NCBI GenBank assembly: GCA_921293015.1
Contig: OV121098.1
Coordinates: 16,020,161 to 16,084,160, forward strand
Direction: 5' to 3'
Source: Phorcus lineatus
Taxonomy: Eukaryota; Mollusca; Gastropoda; Trochida; Trochidae
Length of the DNA stretch: 64,000 nt
Position numbers and translations under genes: made by a program. Within the stretch, counting starts at the first letter, position 1. The number at the start of each line of letters is the position of its first letter. The notes under the pieces were generated by a model. That model was not told the DNA's origin. It searched no databases and saw only the letters and a program-made list of their open reading frames with translations. Positions 35,573-46,773 of this stretch are shown one piece after another.

Positions 35573-38539
35573 ATGGTTTCTAAGAGCATCGTATTTCTTC
35601 GTGCTCGTTGCTTGAGGTCTGTGCGGTAAGGAATTCTATTCACTCATTTCACTTTACAAGATTTAGGACATCTTTAAGTTTGTGGTTCAGATAGGCATCT
35701 CAAAAGCTTCAGTGACACAAACAAACGAAATCGTGTGCATAGTGACTCTTTCTTCATTACCATTCATTTCTTTATATTTCAAATTCATATTTCATCAATA
35801 ACGTTTTTATTCTTAATTTGCTTAGTTCATACTCTGCTTCATAAATGGTGATGCTGCAAATAGAACAACACCGTGTAATAGGTCTCAAGGTGTTAAAGGC
35901 ATTGCATTTGACAGTTTTGTTAACAAAAACAAGAAAGCTTCAAAATTTTCTAAGGGGAGGAGGAGCATACTGGTTTTTCAATATTCAATTTATTTCATTA
36001 TGATGATAATGTTGTCCTTACCAGGAATGCACTTTCGTTACTATAATTAAGTTGTACGTCTTTGTTTCTGTAATGGAATGATGTTCTACCAAAGTCTAAG
36101 TCAGTGCAAATCTTCGAGGACAACAGAATTACATTTTGTAACAAATGTTACAATCAATACAGCTGCATGCCAAAAGTTTGTTCACATACCTGTACATACA
36201 AGTGCAAATATCATGTAATTTGAGATGCCTTTGAGGTATCGTAGCGTTGCAAAAAACAAACATAAAATATTGAAATTTCAATACACATATGCAGATCCAT
36301 TCTTCTTTAAGGCAAATGTTTATCGTACCCCACAATTACCCGTAACATTTTTGGAAGGTCATTGAAGACACTAATTTTATTTTTCTCCATAAAAACCTTT
36401 ATAAGTACTTTATTCGTACCTTAGCACAAATTCAATGTGATTATGATGGTTTTAATCTCAGAGAGTCGATATTGAATATTTTATTTGATATTTAACGAAA
36501 TCGAAATTTCGAAAATGTGACCCCTTCTGTCTATTTCAACATGCTAAAATTCGAATTTTTGCACCAGAGACCAGACGATCCCAAAAGAGTTCAATAATGG
36601 CTATTACACACATGGTAGTGGGTGATCCATTGTCAGTTTTGCTGAAGTTGTTCTATTGACGTCGAAACGAAACCCAAATTACATGATATTTGCACTTCGA
36701 TTCAGTGGTAAGTGAGCAAACTTTATGCAGCTGTATGTTGAGAATTCACTCCTAAATGAATATCCTTCTAGTCAACGCTCCCTTGGTCCAGATTCACAGG
36801 ACCCTTATTCTCTCAATTCATAGACAGAAAGTGTAAAATCTATAGATTTAGTAGAAAAGTAGTTGAAGATGTTTTAGGATGCAGTTCTCCAATTTGGAGG
36901 TCATCAGATGATTCCGTGAAGTGTATCCTCTATATATATTCATTTGTAAATATCATTTGTTTTGCACCTTCTTTCAGAAGGAATTTTCCAAGTGAATATG
37001 AATGTTAATATTTACTTCCATAGAGTCGATTTTAAAGATTTTGTTCAAATTTGAAAAATTCACTTTAATCGTTATTGAAAGACATTTTGTTTGTTATTTT
37101 TTTTTTAATATTTGAAAGCATGAAATTCTAGATTCATTACCTTACATGTACATCTTGTTTTGAAATGTTTTCTTTGTATGTAATATACAGTTAGTAAACA
37201 AAAGTTCATAAGTGCAAATGTCATGTTTACAATGAAGATCGACTTACTCAAGAATCATTCATCCAAACGTTACCATTTTTAAAAAAGAGTAGGAAAGGAC
37301 ATAATAATAATTATTCTTACCACATACGTAAATACGATACTCAAGCAAGCAGGCATAAATTGGCAGGTGTTCAAAATGTAAAAACTAAAATTTCTCGATT
37401 TTCTTATAAAAAAAGTCATTTTAGATGTTTTATTTAAGATATATAATGTGAGCATAACTTTATCGAAAATGTTATCAAATAATAATTCATTGCAGAAATA
37501 AGAAGATATCGAATGCCTAGCTATTTTTGACCCCGCGCCCCTTCTTATTGAATCCTAACATTGTACCTTGCATACGCTCGTACCATATATACATGTATGT
37601 TCATTATATATGTAGCGTAAAAATTATTCCTTTACAGAGTGATCTAAATCTTTGACTGTTAAGTGTTTTGTTTAGAAATGTTCACCAACTGAAATTTTCG
37701 AAAAATTATGCTTTAACATAAGCATTCGTACAAAGTGAATCAAACTTTTGTTCAGTAGCTGTATGTTGTCGTTAGGATTTGTGACCTGTGAGCGAATCAT
37801 GGTAATGTACCCTTTTCAGCGGCCTTGACCTTATGTTATTGATTGCATTAGCACTATTGTAATATTGGTAGGTGTTCAGTTCAAATTAAGAGTGACTTGA
37901 GGAAGGAAAGATTTTCAGTTGACAATTTTTATAGATTCAGATGATACATTTTGCAATTTTTAAAGAATGATTGAATGGAAGAATGAATCTATAATTTTCA
38001 TGAAACACGTACCATTATCTTTAACAGAAGACAATGACATGACCCAGACGAGGAGGAGTGTTGACTTTGAAGGAAGATTCCATGCAAAGGTAACCTAGAA
38101 GATTCATTGAGGATAATTTACTTTTAAAAAGTTTTGTTTGGAAGGAGCTTTGACGATAGGTTCAGTTTTGCTCCGGCAACATTTGGATAAAATGTGGATA
38201 TTCTCCAAAATTTTGGTTGGTGTTCGAATAATTATTGGCCTTGGTTAATTGGCAACAAACAACTTTATTACCACATCGCCGTCTGTAACAATTGTTTAAA
38301 CACAAGTACAAACTCTGCAATAATTGCAGTACTACATACTTCTTTTGAAATTGAAAATCAATTATTAAAGAGAAGCTACAACACGAGACATATCTAGGAT
38401 ATAAATCACTGATTTTTTTGTAGATAAAGATCGAAGATAATTCAGAACAATGGAGTTTTTCACGGATTTTCGTTGATGATAATGAACGATTACTTAGAAG
38501 TAAAAAAGCTCAAGTAGACAAAGTTAATTCATAACCTTG

Positions 38540-38665
38540 ATTTCATAATAACGGTATTTTTGTTAAATTGACAGTTAACCATTTGGTGTCGATGTATTTA
38601 ACCTCACAGTAAAACAATTTACTTACAGCTTATTAGAGGATATCGGTCTTTTCTTGATAATCAAC
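38540..38665 (+). repeat. Inverted copy of the 32.0-32.2 kb repeat
   Basis: ATAATAACGGTATTTTTGTT and TTAACCTCACAGTAAAAC are the reverse complements of words at 32100-32170. It lies in the last intron of unit A. Confidence 0.7.
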
Positions 38666-38838
38666 AATCTGGCTGATATTTGTTGATCAAGACAAACAAC
38701 CTCTGATAACGAAGAAGCATAGTTTAGATATATTAGCAATATTTTTGGTATAAAGTTCTATTGAAAAGTATATTATGATTCAGTAAAGTTGGCCTATCCT
38801 TTACACATTGACTCCGTCAAGATGACAAATCAAACCAT

Positions 38839-38847
38839 CACACACAC

Positions 38848-38915
<68 letters not shown>

Positions 38916-38947
38916 GCACACACCCCCACGCACGCACGCACACACAC
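38839..38947. repeat. (CA)n microsatellite
   Basis: A long CA run with CG and CCC interruptions, just before the last exon of unit A. Units G1 and C have shorter CA-rich tracts at the same place, so this repeat was ancestral to the units. Confidence 0.95.
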
Positions 38948-39493
38948 CTATTTTGATATCATTTACTTTTTCACTTCTTTCAGTTCCCTACACCTGGTCG
39001 AGCGGGTAGACGTCTTCGTACAAGAGCTGATCAAAACTAAAGGAATAACATTCAATGATGTGTTGATCTCGGATTTAATAAAATGTGCGTTGATTTTTAG
39101 TCTTGTTATTGGTATGACAGACAATATTGATCGAAACTAGTTCACCCAATTCTGAGTGAAATCATTCCATACCGCTTGCAGATTAGGAGTTCGCCCCGCA
39201 ATTTTCTTTTAAGTTTCAAAGAGAAAATCCAATTATAACCTTTGGACAGTCCGTTTTGAATCGATTCAATTCTTTGATTATATTCATAATGAAAGTAGGC
39301 CTTTTTAGTAATGTAGTACCACCCGTTGAAATGTCTTTATCCTTGCAAGCTACACCACCATTAGATTGCGCCTTTGAACGGTCAAGAGCAAAAGTAACCT
39401 TGAAAATAGTTCTAAGCAGAAGACTGTACTGTTTTGAGTTTCAATGATCTGTGTGTTGAGAAAGGACAAATGCACCTTAGCAGACATTCTCTC

Positions 39494-39895
39494 ACAACAG
39501 AGGTAGCTCCATCATAAATTCCTACACAAACTCTGTCTTAATACGAATGTTTCTCGGTCTGCCGGAAGTTTCCCGTAGCGGGCCAATATTGCAACTTAAA
39601 CTACCTGGCAATATTTCAGCCAATGAAAACAACGATTGCATGAATAAGATATTTGTTGTCACAAGGGTCTATCCAATAATGCAGTCGCAAAATCAGGCGT
39701 ATGTTTTCTGTAAAGACGACTCAAAGTGCAAGGTGCATATTCAAATAATTTTAGCTTTCGTAAAGCTTCCGAAAATAACTTAGGCGATTTCTGATTGCAC
39801 AACTAACTTTGATTGCATCCAATTTCGTGCCCGAGAAACCTTAGTATTAAGACAGAGCTTTTATAGGAATTTATTACGGAGCTACCTCTGTGGGG
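39494..39895. mobile_element. MITE family M1, best-preserved copy, TIR about 60 bp
   Basis: The left end reads ACAGAGGTAGCTCCATCATAA, then AATTCCTA and CTCTGTCTTAATACGA. The right end is its inverse: TCGTGCCCGAGAAACC, TAGTATTAAGACAGAG, ATAGGAATTTATTACGGAG, CTACCTCTGTGG. The terminal inverted repeats are about 60 bases. There is no transposase. The open frames inside are not coding. Confidence 0.8.
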
Positions 39896-39899
39896 AGGG

Positions 39900-40494
39900 A
39901 ATGTTTAGCAGCTAGTGGGTCGCAGTTTCGGCACGGACGAGGATGGGTTTATCGACTCTAAGGCTTAGGGTTAAACAAAAAGTATCTTGTCACAAACGAT
40001 ATTGTATAAAACCATCTGGAAATAATAATATTATATATGTTGGTTTCATGTCGGTACATTTTCTTGAACACTTCGTCATAAATTTTCATCATTTTAGTAG
40101 GTTTAGGTTTACAAACAATGATAAGATATCTTTACAATTACCAAAAAATATACTACCCAATACCACTGAAACAATTAAGTTGAGTTTATTTCGCTTAACT
40201 TAATCCCCTCTTTAAGCAAAATTGAAAAAGAACCAAGTTATGAATCTCAAATATTGTCAGTTACTTTGAGTTTACCAGAACTGAATCGAGGAAACGGTTT
40301 CTTAATTTTAAAGTCCGACTGAAATGACCCATGTTAACTTTCGTGATTCATTAAAATGTATTCAAAGTTGGCGACAAAACTTTGAATTTCTGAAATCGGC
40401 CGATAAACAACTTAAATACGGCTTTTTCAAAACACCAGATAAATAGCACCAGTGAACAGAGCTTGAGTGCTTAAATGGTATGCATTAAATATAA
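39900..40494. other. Non-coding spacer downstream of unit A
   Basis: No gene is seen. The 86-codon open frame at 39943-40203 has no motif and is not repeated in other units. Confidence 0.4.
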
Positions 40495-40735
40495 CTTATG
40501 GATTATATAGTATAGGAACATTTTGAAACGTTTCACAGAAAACAGGTAAAGTAATGTATGTATTTTATAATTGCAGGTAAATAAATCATGTAATCAGTCA
40601 TGACATTAAAAAACAATGGGATTTATCAGTCACAGGCGACTGATGTCAACAATATTTTGACGTCACTGACAAATGCCCTGACGTAACGGCTGTATTTTCT
40701 TGCTGTTGCTTATTCTTAATTAAACCTAACATGTT
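40495..40735 (-). repeat. Dispersed repeat R2, inverted relative to 51815-52050
   Basis: Shared words when inverted: TATATAGTATAGGAACATTTTG, AAAACAGGTAAAGTAATGTATG, AATCATGTAATCAGTCATGACA and a TGATGTCAACAATATTTTGACGTCA palindromic core. The second copy lies in the last intron of peptide gene B. It is probably a palindromic MITE-like element. Confidence 0.65.
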
Positions 40736-40804
40736 TGCGAGTTGATTTGTTGATAAAAAGATTAATTGTAGCTGAAAGAAAATTTAGCTGTTTTTCCTTT
40801 TCTA

Positions 40805-41086
40805 CCTTAGTCGTGTAATAAACGAGCTTTACGCTTCCAATAGTCAAGGGAAGGCTGATTTGGTACCTTGTGCGCAGTGAGGTAGCCTTAATGAGAGATC
40901 AAATTTCTCAGCCGTAGGTTTGAGAAACGTTGGATTAAAGGAAGAAAATCATTACGCAATAGGTCTTTTTCTAACGATTTTCAAACTACCTAAATTCAAC
41001 TTATACTTATGTAGGATCTCTGTTTCTTCAAATGAGAGATTCTTTAACGATTTTACATTTTTTGCGACATTTGTGTAATATAATAC
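40805..41086 (+). promoter_or_regulatory. Upstream conserved block of unit B, split from its gene by a transposon
   Basis: From GCTTTACGCTTCCAATAGTC to TTTGCGACATTTGTGTAATATAATAC it is nearly identical to 53600-53937 upstream of gene C, apart from a gap of about 100 bases. In C the sequence continues directly; here the 5.7-kb ISL2EU element intervenes and homology resumes at 46774. Confidence 0.65.
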
Positions 41087-41089
41087 ATA

Positions 41090-41246
41090 GAGAATACTAC
41101 ACGAGGTCTCATTACGTACGAATTATACGAAACGAGTGTCCTTCCGGCGGTATCTGACCGAGCGAAAGCGAGGTCAGATACCAAAGGAAGGTCACGAGTT
41201 TCGTATAATTCGTACGTAATGAGACCGAGTGTGGTATTTTATTTAT
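41090..41246. repeat. Terminal hairpin of the ISL2EU element, arms about 70 bp
   Basis: GGTCTCATTACGTACGAATT on the left pairs with AATTCGTACGTAATGAGACC on the right. The inner stem is GGTATCTGACC with GGTCAGATACC around GAGCGAAAGCGA. It is present only at this end of the element. Confidence 0.9.
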
Positions 41247-41590
41247 TACCCACGTTCTAAATGCAAAAAAATGAAAAAAAACTGTTATTTTGTAGTTTTC
41301 ATGTTTTCAAACCGAAACCAGTTTCGTAAAGCGGTTGCGGAGGAATTTCAGATTACCTATGGCCACTGCAATTCTTTTGACCTTCGTGCGTATGCGCAAC
41401 AGAATAAATCCATATAGCGAGTGCTAGCGTGATGTATTTTGTTGTGGTCACGTGGTACGTGATGACTTCCGGAAGGCAAGAAGAAGGTAAACACAACAGC
41501 AGACAACACGCGAGTTTCGGTTGTAATTTGTTTTATTTAATTTCATCGCTATTCATGAATGAAACACGTTTGGTTTTGATAACTATCGTG

Positions 41591-44058
41591 CGTAGTAGTT
41601 GGATGTACAAACCGTTTGAAGAAGGGATCGGGCTTGAAATTCCACCGAATACCGAGTGCAGCAGAGAGAAGACATCTATGGCTTCAAGCGATCCACCGAA
41701 AGAATTGGACACCAGATCACAGTGGAGATCGTGTTTGTGGAGCGCATTTCGTGTCAGGTTTGTTTTTAATTGTTCATTTGAATTGTATGGTAGATAAAAG
41801 GAAAATAACTAAGAATTGAATTCACCGTTTAGTCCTGTGCAAGTGTCAAATGTCGCTAATGAAACAATTTCTTTCTTAATTAATTAGACAAGATTGAGGC
41901 ATTTTGATAATGTTGTTATTAAATTATTTAAGGCAATTCAAAGTATCGAGTTTTAATTTAACATTTATGTGAATGTAAAAAATTATTAGATCGCATGTTT
42001 TGCTTATGATTTCATTTATAGAAATTGTCCAGTTTTCGATCATGTCACATTTTGTGTCATGTATGGTAATTTACAGTTTGAATAGTGTTTGATTTCAATC
42101 ATATTATAACAGGTGAAAAATATAAATGTATAAGAAATTCTGTTCATTATGATCTATAAGAATTTTTTTTTTAAATTGCCAAGTTTGACTTTTTAAATAA
42201 TTCAATATATTTTTTTCCCTATGTTTGTCTTCAACTTACAGGCAGAAGTGTCTTGTTAAATTTACACCTTTTATATTCGGTATAAATTTTATTTATTTTC
42301 TAATTGGTACCTAAACTTCCAGGATCTGCAAGCATTGACCCAAGTGATCCTGACTTTGTCCCGCATGTCAACATGGGCTACAAGTCTACATCCATGCTCA
42401 CACCAGAGGGTAAGGGAAAGCGCTTCGATAGATCACAGTCAAGAGAGCGAAGGAAAGAAACACTTGCACAAGCGCAGAGAGAGGCAAGTGATGCAGCTAC
42501 CATCCTTTTCGAGTTCTCCAACAACACAAGCAGCCGGGAACCTGAATCTGAAGACGCTGATGACGAAGAGGAAGAAAATCATCCCCAAGCAGGTGAGGTC
42601 TTGATTGTCTCAGTGTCACTTATTTAGGATTTGAGTATTTCTGTATAAATGTCATTAAAATTTTCAATTGTCATAATTCATGTGAAGTGTTGAGTGTCAC
42701 AACAGATATCATGTCATTATTCTCGTCGTTTAAAATACCACCTTCAGTCAGTAACACGTGTATTAACCAATTGACATGTAGTGTTTTTAACAAGATTCAT
42801 TAAATTTTATTTTGGGGGTGAAATAAGTATTTTTTCCTCAACATACATATTCATATCAAGAATTGAAAGAAATTCACTGAGATGCAAAATTAAAAATAAA
42901 TTACTAATATCATCAACAATGCAGTGTTATTGTACAATGTGTAATACTAATTTTGAGGATTAATTAATGATATCATATCCTTATGGGCGAGTATATAAGT
43001 ATGAAAGTATTAAAGTAATTAAACGATCAGTTTATGATAAACTCAGTTGTTCTACTTTTCAGGAGTACATGACCGATGCACTGAAGTTATCAGGAGACTG
43101 CAGCGGGAAAAGGATCAGATGCTACAAGCGATAGCCAGTCTTCAAGAGGATCTCAGAGAAACAAGAAAACAACTACATGCTTCAAAATTTGGAGAATCTT
43201 TTCTTGAAGTTGGCAACAAGGACGCAAAGACACTCTTTTTGACAGGCATACCAAACTATGGAACTTTCTTATGGCTTTTGAGTTTTTGTACAAGTGTGCT
43301 TCCAGTGTCCTTTAATCTATCTCCTGGAAACATCCTGCTAATGGTGTTAATGAAGTTAAGACTAAACTTGGTTGATCAAGATTTGGCATACAGGTTTCAT
43401 GTATCGAGGGCAAGTGTCAGTGACATCATAAGTAAATCACTTCCAGTGTTAGCCGACAAGTTTTCATTTTTGGTTCACTGGCCTGCAAAGGAAAACATCT
43501 TAAAAAACATGCCCAAAGTAATTAAGCTCACTTACAGAAACTGTCGTGTAATTATAGACTGTTGTGAAATCTTTATTGAACGACCAGGTAATTTCACGGT
43601 CAGAGGAATGACTTGGTCTAACTATAAAAACCACAATACAGTGAAAGTGCTAATTGGAGTCTCACCAGTAGGAGCAGTGACTTTTGTGTCTCAAGCTTTT
43701 GGAGGTAGAGTGTCGGACAAGGTTATCACACAACGCTCTGGATTTCTCCAACTTCTGGAACATGGGGATCTCATACTGGCTGACCGGGCCTTTTTTAATC
43801 GCAGATGACCTTGCTGCCCGTGGAGCACAACTTGCTATCCCTGCTTTCACAAGAGGCAAATGCCAACTCAGCCCCAAGGAAATAGAGATAGGGAGAAGAC
43901 TGTCACGTGTCAGAATACATGTTGAAAGAGCTATTGAACGAGTAAAGAACTTTCGAATATTGAGCACAACTATGAGGATGAACCTTGTGCCACAATTTGA
44001 CAATATCATGACTATTTGCAGTGCTATTTCAAACCTCCACCCTAAATTGGTTGAATGA
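41591..44058 (+). pseudogene. THAP-domain DDE transposase of ISL2EU, three exons, one frameshift
   Basis: The exon ending at 41758 holds a THAP zinc finger: CVVVGC at the start, FHRIP, the WTP motif and CGAHFVSG (C2CH ligands). The start codon is not resolved because a stop lies just upstream in frame. Exon 2 is 42324-42591 (acidic linker) and exon 3 begins at 43063. Both junctions are GT-AG and phase 1. Exon 3 has a short coiled coil (RRLQREKDQML), a helix-turn-helix (DLAYRFHVSRASVSDII) and the catalytic domain: Asp in VIIDCCEIF, Asp in ILADRAF and Glu in HVERAIERVKNF. A run of six T (43791-43796) shifts the frame after ADRAF. One base fewer would keep the frame open into the segment with the third catalytic residue. 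So it is either a recent pseudogene or a homopolymer sequencing error. A polyadenylation-like AATAAAG lies at about 44115. Confidence 0.8.
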
Positions 44059-44890
44059 AATAATGATGTGCCAAGAAAACTAAAATCTTTTTATTGGTTC
44101 CAAGGATTACATAAATAAAGAATGTTTTGATAATATAGGTTGGTATATTTTATGTACATACAAGAAGTTAATATATACGTAATACAGATATTGTGATATC
44201 AATTATAGAAACAGATCTCTAACAAAGGTATACATACATCAGTATATACAGATGAAGATAACATTTGAGCATTTAAAATGATATTGTTGTTATGCAGATA
44301 CTCTGTAAGATAATTGTTAAGCAAATTTGTAGTTTTTTCCAAAACAATTGTTTACCTAAATACATAAAGCAGTATATTACACTTATCATAACTTACATCA
44401 TCTAAATCATTCCAGATGAAAAATGACTAATGCTCCTGGCTTGTTTGGCAAAACATTGAACATTAACAAACTTTGTGGTTATTTAATCAAACTTCTCCAA
44501 TCTGGTATAAACTACAGATTAATTTTTCAGAGCTGGTGTAAGATATTACAAGAGCAACATATAAACAAGGTAGCTTTTCAATGGTCAGGTCAAGAAAAAC
44601 TTTATCATAGGATATATTAAATACTATCCTAAATACAGTTCCTTCATTTCTAAGACTGGATTAGGTACCCAAAAAAAAACAACAAGTAATGACTTTTTAG
44701 TTTAAAAAACATGAAAAGTACTGACTTTTTAAATAGTATCATCACTTATATCTCTATAACAGAATGGTTTTTGATAAGTAGAAATGTTAATCAAATATGA
44801 CATATTAAAGGTTTCTTGGAGTTTGACTTTACAAGTTGTGACTGTACTTGTTTAACTGATTAACAGGTATCACAAAAATAGTGGGATACA
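44059..44890. other. Non-coding spacer between the two convergent transposon genes
   Basis: AT-rich 3' flanks of both genes. Short open frames only; no motif. Confidence 0.5.
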
Positions 44891-45799
44891 TTAACCCATT
44901 ATGCAACTGGGACAAAACCATGATCCCTTCGGTTTTCGTCTAATGTTAACACATTCATAGTGAAACCATGTGTACGAACAATTTGGTCCTTCACACATAA
45001 TCATTCGACCATGTTCTCTCTGCTGACACAAGCACCACACATCCTCGGACTCCACAACACTGTCCTTGCTCAAAGGCCTGGCTTCCTTTAGTCTCCTCGT
45101 CACAATCTCAGGGAGAACATGTTCAAAGAAGAACGAGTGACACTTGGATATAAGTGATGTGAGAAAAGTGTCATCACGACTAACACGTATTATAGCCATG
45201 TCAATGTTGGTGAACACAACTACATCACAAAACATGACATCATGTACATACATCTGCATCTGGACTTGAGTGTAGTATCTGTGTTTCTTCTTGAGATGCA
45301 GATCACTGTCTAGACAGAAGTTCTTGTCACGCGATGCAGTATGTATGTCATGGTCCTTGTGTTTATATGGGCACTTCACTTCAACACAACCCTTTCCACA
45401 ACATGTACATGTGACTACTCCATCACTAGAAACTGCTATGTATGGATGCTGTTCACATATCAACAGTCCAACAGGTGAACATGTGAAGTTGGTGTGCTGA
45501 GTTTCTTGGTGAATTGTGTACTGTTTCCTGGCCCGTGCTTCGTTGTCTGTACCCCAAGCAACAGCAGCCTTCTTTGAGATGTCTGGCACGTTGTAGCCCA
45601 TCACCTTCATGATGTTGTTCCTTGGACCAGTTGACGTTTTCATAACGAAGATGTCATGGGCTTTGGTGCCGGTAATTCTTCCTCGTCTGTGTTCGTACCA
45701 AAGAGGAATGATCGCTTGATTTCTGGTTACTTCCTCCAGGTTCTTAACTTGCTCAGTAGTAGACTTTACAGACTCCCACTTCCGTTCACAAATTTCCAT
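44891..45799 (-). CDS. YqaJ-type nuclease with C-terminal PHD finger (ISL2EU second protein)
   Basis: The 302-residue frame starts at the ATG giving MEICERKWESV; the frame is open further upstream without an ATG. The first two thirds match the YqaJ/lambda-exonuclease-like fold: WYEHRRGRITGTKA, AWGTDNEARARKQY, then the active-site Asp in AVSSDGVV and the E-x-K of CVEVKCPYK, followed by the QVQMQMYV helix. The last ~50 residues form a C4HC3 PHD finger (CLCQQ, MIMCEG, WFHYECV, WFCPSC). Proteins of this kind are the second gene of ISL2EU transposons and are thought to process DNA during transposition. The PHD finger could bind histone tails; that is inference. The frame is intact although the partner transposase is frameshifted. 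Confidence 0.85.
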   Translation of the reverse strand: MEICERKWESVKSTTEQVKNLEEVTRNQAIIPLWYEHRRGRITGTKAHDIFVMKTSTGPRNNIMKVMGYNVPDISKKAAVAWGTDNEARARKQYTIHQETQHTNFTCSPVGLLICEQHPYIAVSSDGVVTCTCCGKGCVEVKCPYKHKDHDIHTASRDKNFCLDSDLHLKKKHRYYTQVQMQMYVHDVMFCDVVVFTNIDMAIIRVSRDDTFLTSLISKCHSFFFEHVLPEIVTRRLKEARPLSKDSVVESEDVWCLCQQREHGRMIMCEGPNCSYTWFHYECVNIRRKPKGSWFCPSCIMG

Positions 45800-46758
45800 G
45801 ATGTTTTTCAATTGAAAGAAAACGAAACCAAAGGAACAACTTAAGAACTTTAATAACAACTAACTCAAGCTTCAAAAGAAGCAAATTTCATCTTTTCATA
45901 TGTGAATAGCGTACAACTATTGTTTTTGTCATTTCGCCCCGCACAACATCTACCGTCAACCGTCACTTGAACGACACTTGACGTGTGACCTAGATTAGCA
46001 TTCGAGTCGGCTCGATCACAGGACGGGTTACGGAATTCTCACGCTTTTCCCCACCCTGACATTAGTTGCTACAGAAGTTAATGTTTATCGTGCCAACATA
46101 AGATGGGGGCAGCGAGTATCGAGTTCCTAAACCCAGGACGAGATGGAGTTGGAGCTAGTGATGGTCGCATTGTGCTGGCAGTGACTGCGTTGGATTGGGG
46201 CGGCATGGTTTGCTGAAGGGCAAGGTCACCGTCACAGGAAATAATGCTGCTAAGCTAAGTTTTGATGTTGAACACACTGAATGTCCCCAGAGGTTTAAAA
46301 ATTGAAGTAACTCTTCCTCGAATAGTACCATCGATTGTACCATCGCTGTCATTGACACAAATGTGAGTTGCCATGTTTTAAAAAGACATTGTAGACAGAA
46401 AAACAAAGCAGACAAACTCTTAAAAATCTATTTATTTTCCAAAAAAATGTAAATTACTTTTAGTGTCTTCCAGAAACGTACTCTTATGCTTTGTGGTGTA
46501 TTTATTAGTTTAAGTACTATCGTTCATGCGAGATGTAACAACCTGTGAAAATGACGTAGTAAACGTTTTTAAAATGAATGACTTCACGTGATTGTTATGA
46601 ATGAAAAAAGGATTTCCGTCAGAACATGACCTAAGTGAAAAGTCAACGGTTATCCAATCAAATCGTTAGAATACGGGTCAAATGGTTACGGCACAGGTCA
46701 ATGCGATACGACACTCGTGTGACGTACGGGATTAGTATGCAACTGCCTACACGCTGAT
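45800..46758. other. Non-coding 3' region of the ISL2EU element
   Basis: It probably holds the promoter of the minus-strand nuclease gene and the subterminal sequences recognised by the transposase. I see no gene. The minus-strand frame at 46155-46415 has no motif. Confidence 0.5.
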
Positions 46759-46773
46759 CACGTGGGTAATAAA

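Larger units (their letters stand above)
35573..39040 (+). pseudogene. Peptide-gene unit A, probably non-functional
   Basis: The leader exon (35573-35625) aligns with those of B and C but has charged residues in the hydrophobic core (FLRARCLRSVR) and a stop at the donor, consistent with a frameshift. At the expected exon 2 position a conserved acceptor context (CACCTTCTTTCAG, ending 36977) is followed by sequence that soon meets stops. Exon 3 (38028-38089) is well kept: EDNDMTQTRRSVDFEGRFHAK, with an RR in place of the KR processing site and a GTAACC donor. The last exon (38984-39040) reads FPTPGRAGRRLRTRADQN then stop. An AATAAAA signal follows at about 39077. The preserved 3' exons suggest recent inactivation. 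Unrecognised upstream exons could still serve them. Confidence 0.55.
41087..46773 (+). mobile_element. ISL2EU-type (IS4/THAP) DNA transposon, about 5.7 kb
   Basis: It carries a spliced THAP/DDE transposase gene (+) and a convergent YqaJ-nuclease/PHD gene (-), the gene pair typical of ISL2EU elements. The 5' end is ATAGAGAATACTACACGAGG, then a 150-base hairpin, then TTTATTACCCACG (41245-41260). The 3' end CACGTGGGTAATAAA (46759-46773) is the inverse of that last motif. The paralogous locus at 53937-53945 (AATACAGCCTTTTAAG) is the empty site, which fixes the ends to within a few bases. Little or no target duplication is visible, at most one or two bases. Confidence 0.8.

Noticed and set aside
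38194-38397. 67-codon open frame in the last intron of unit A
   Set aside because: Not conserved in introns of B, C or D and without motifs.
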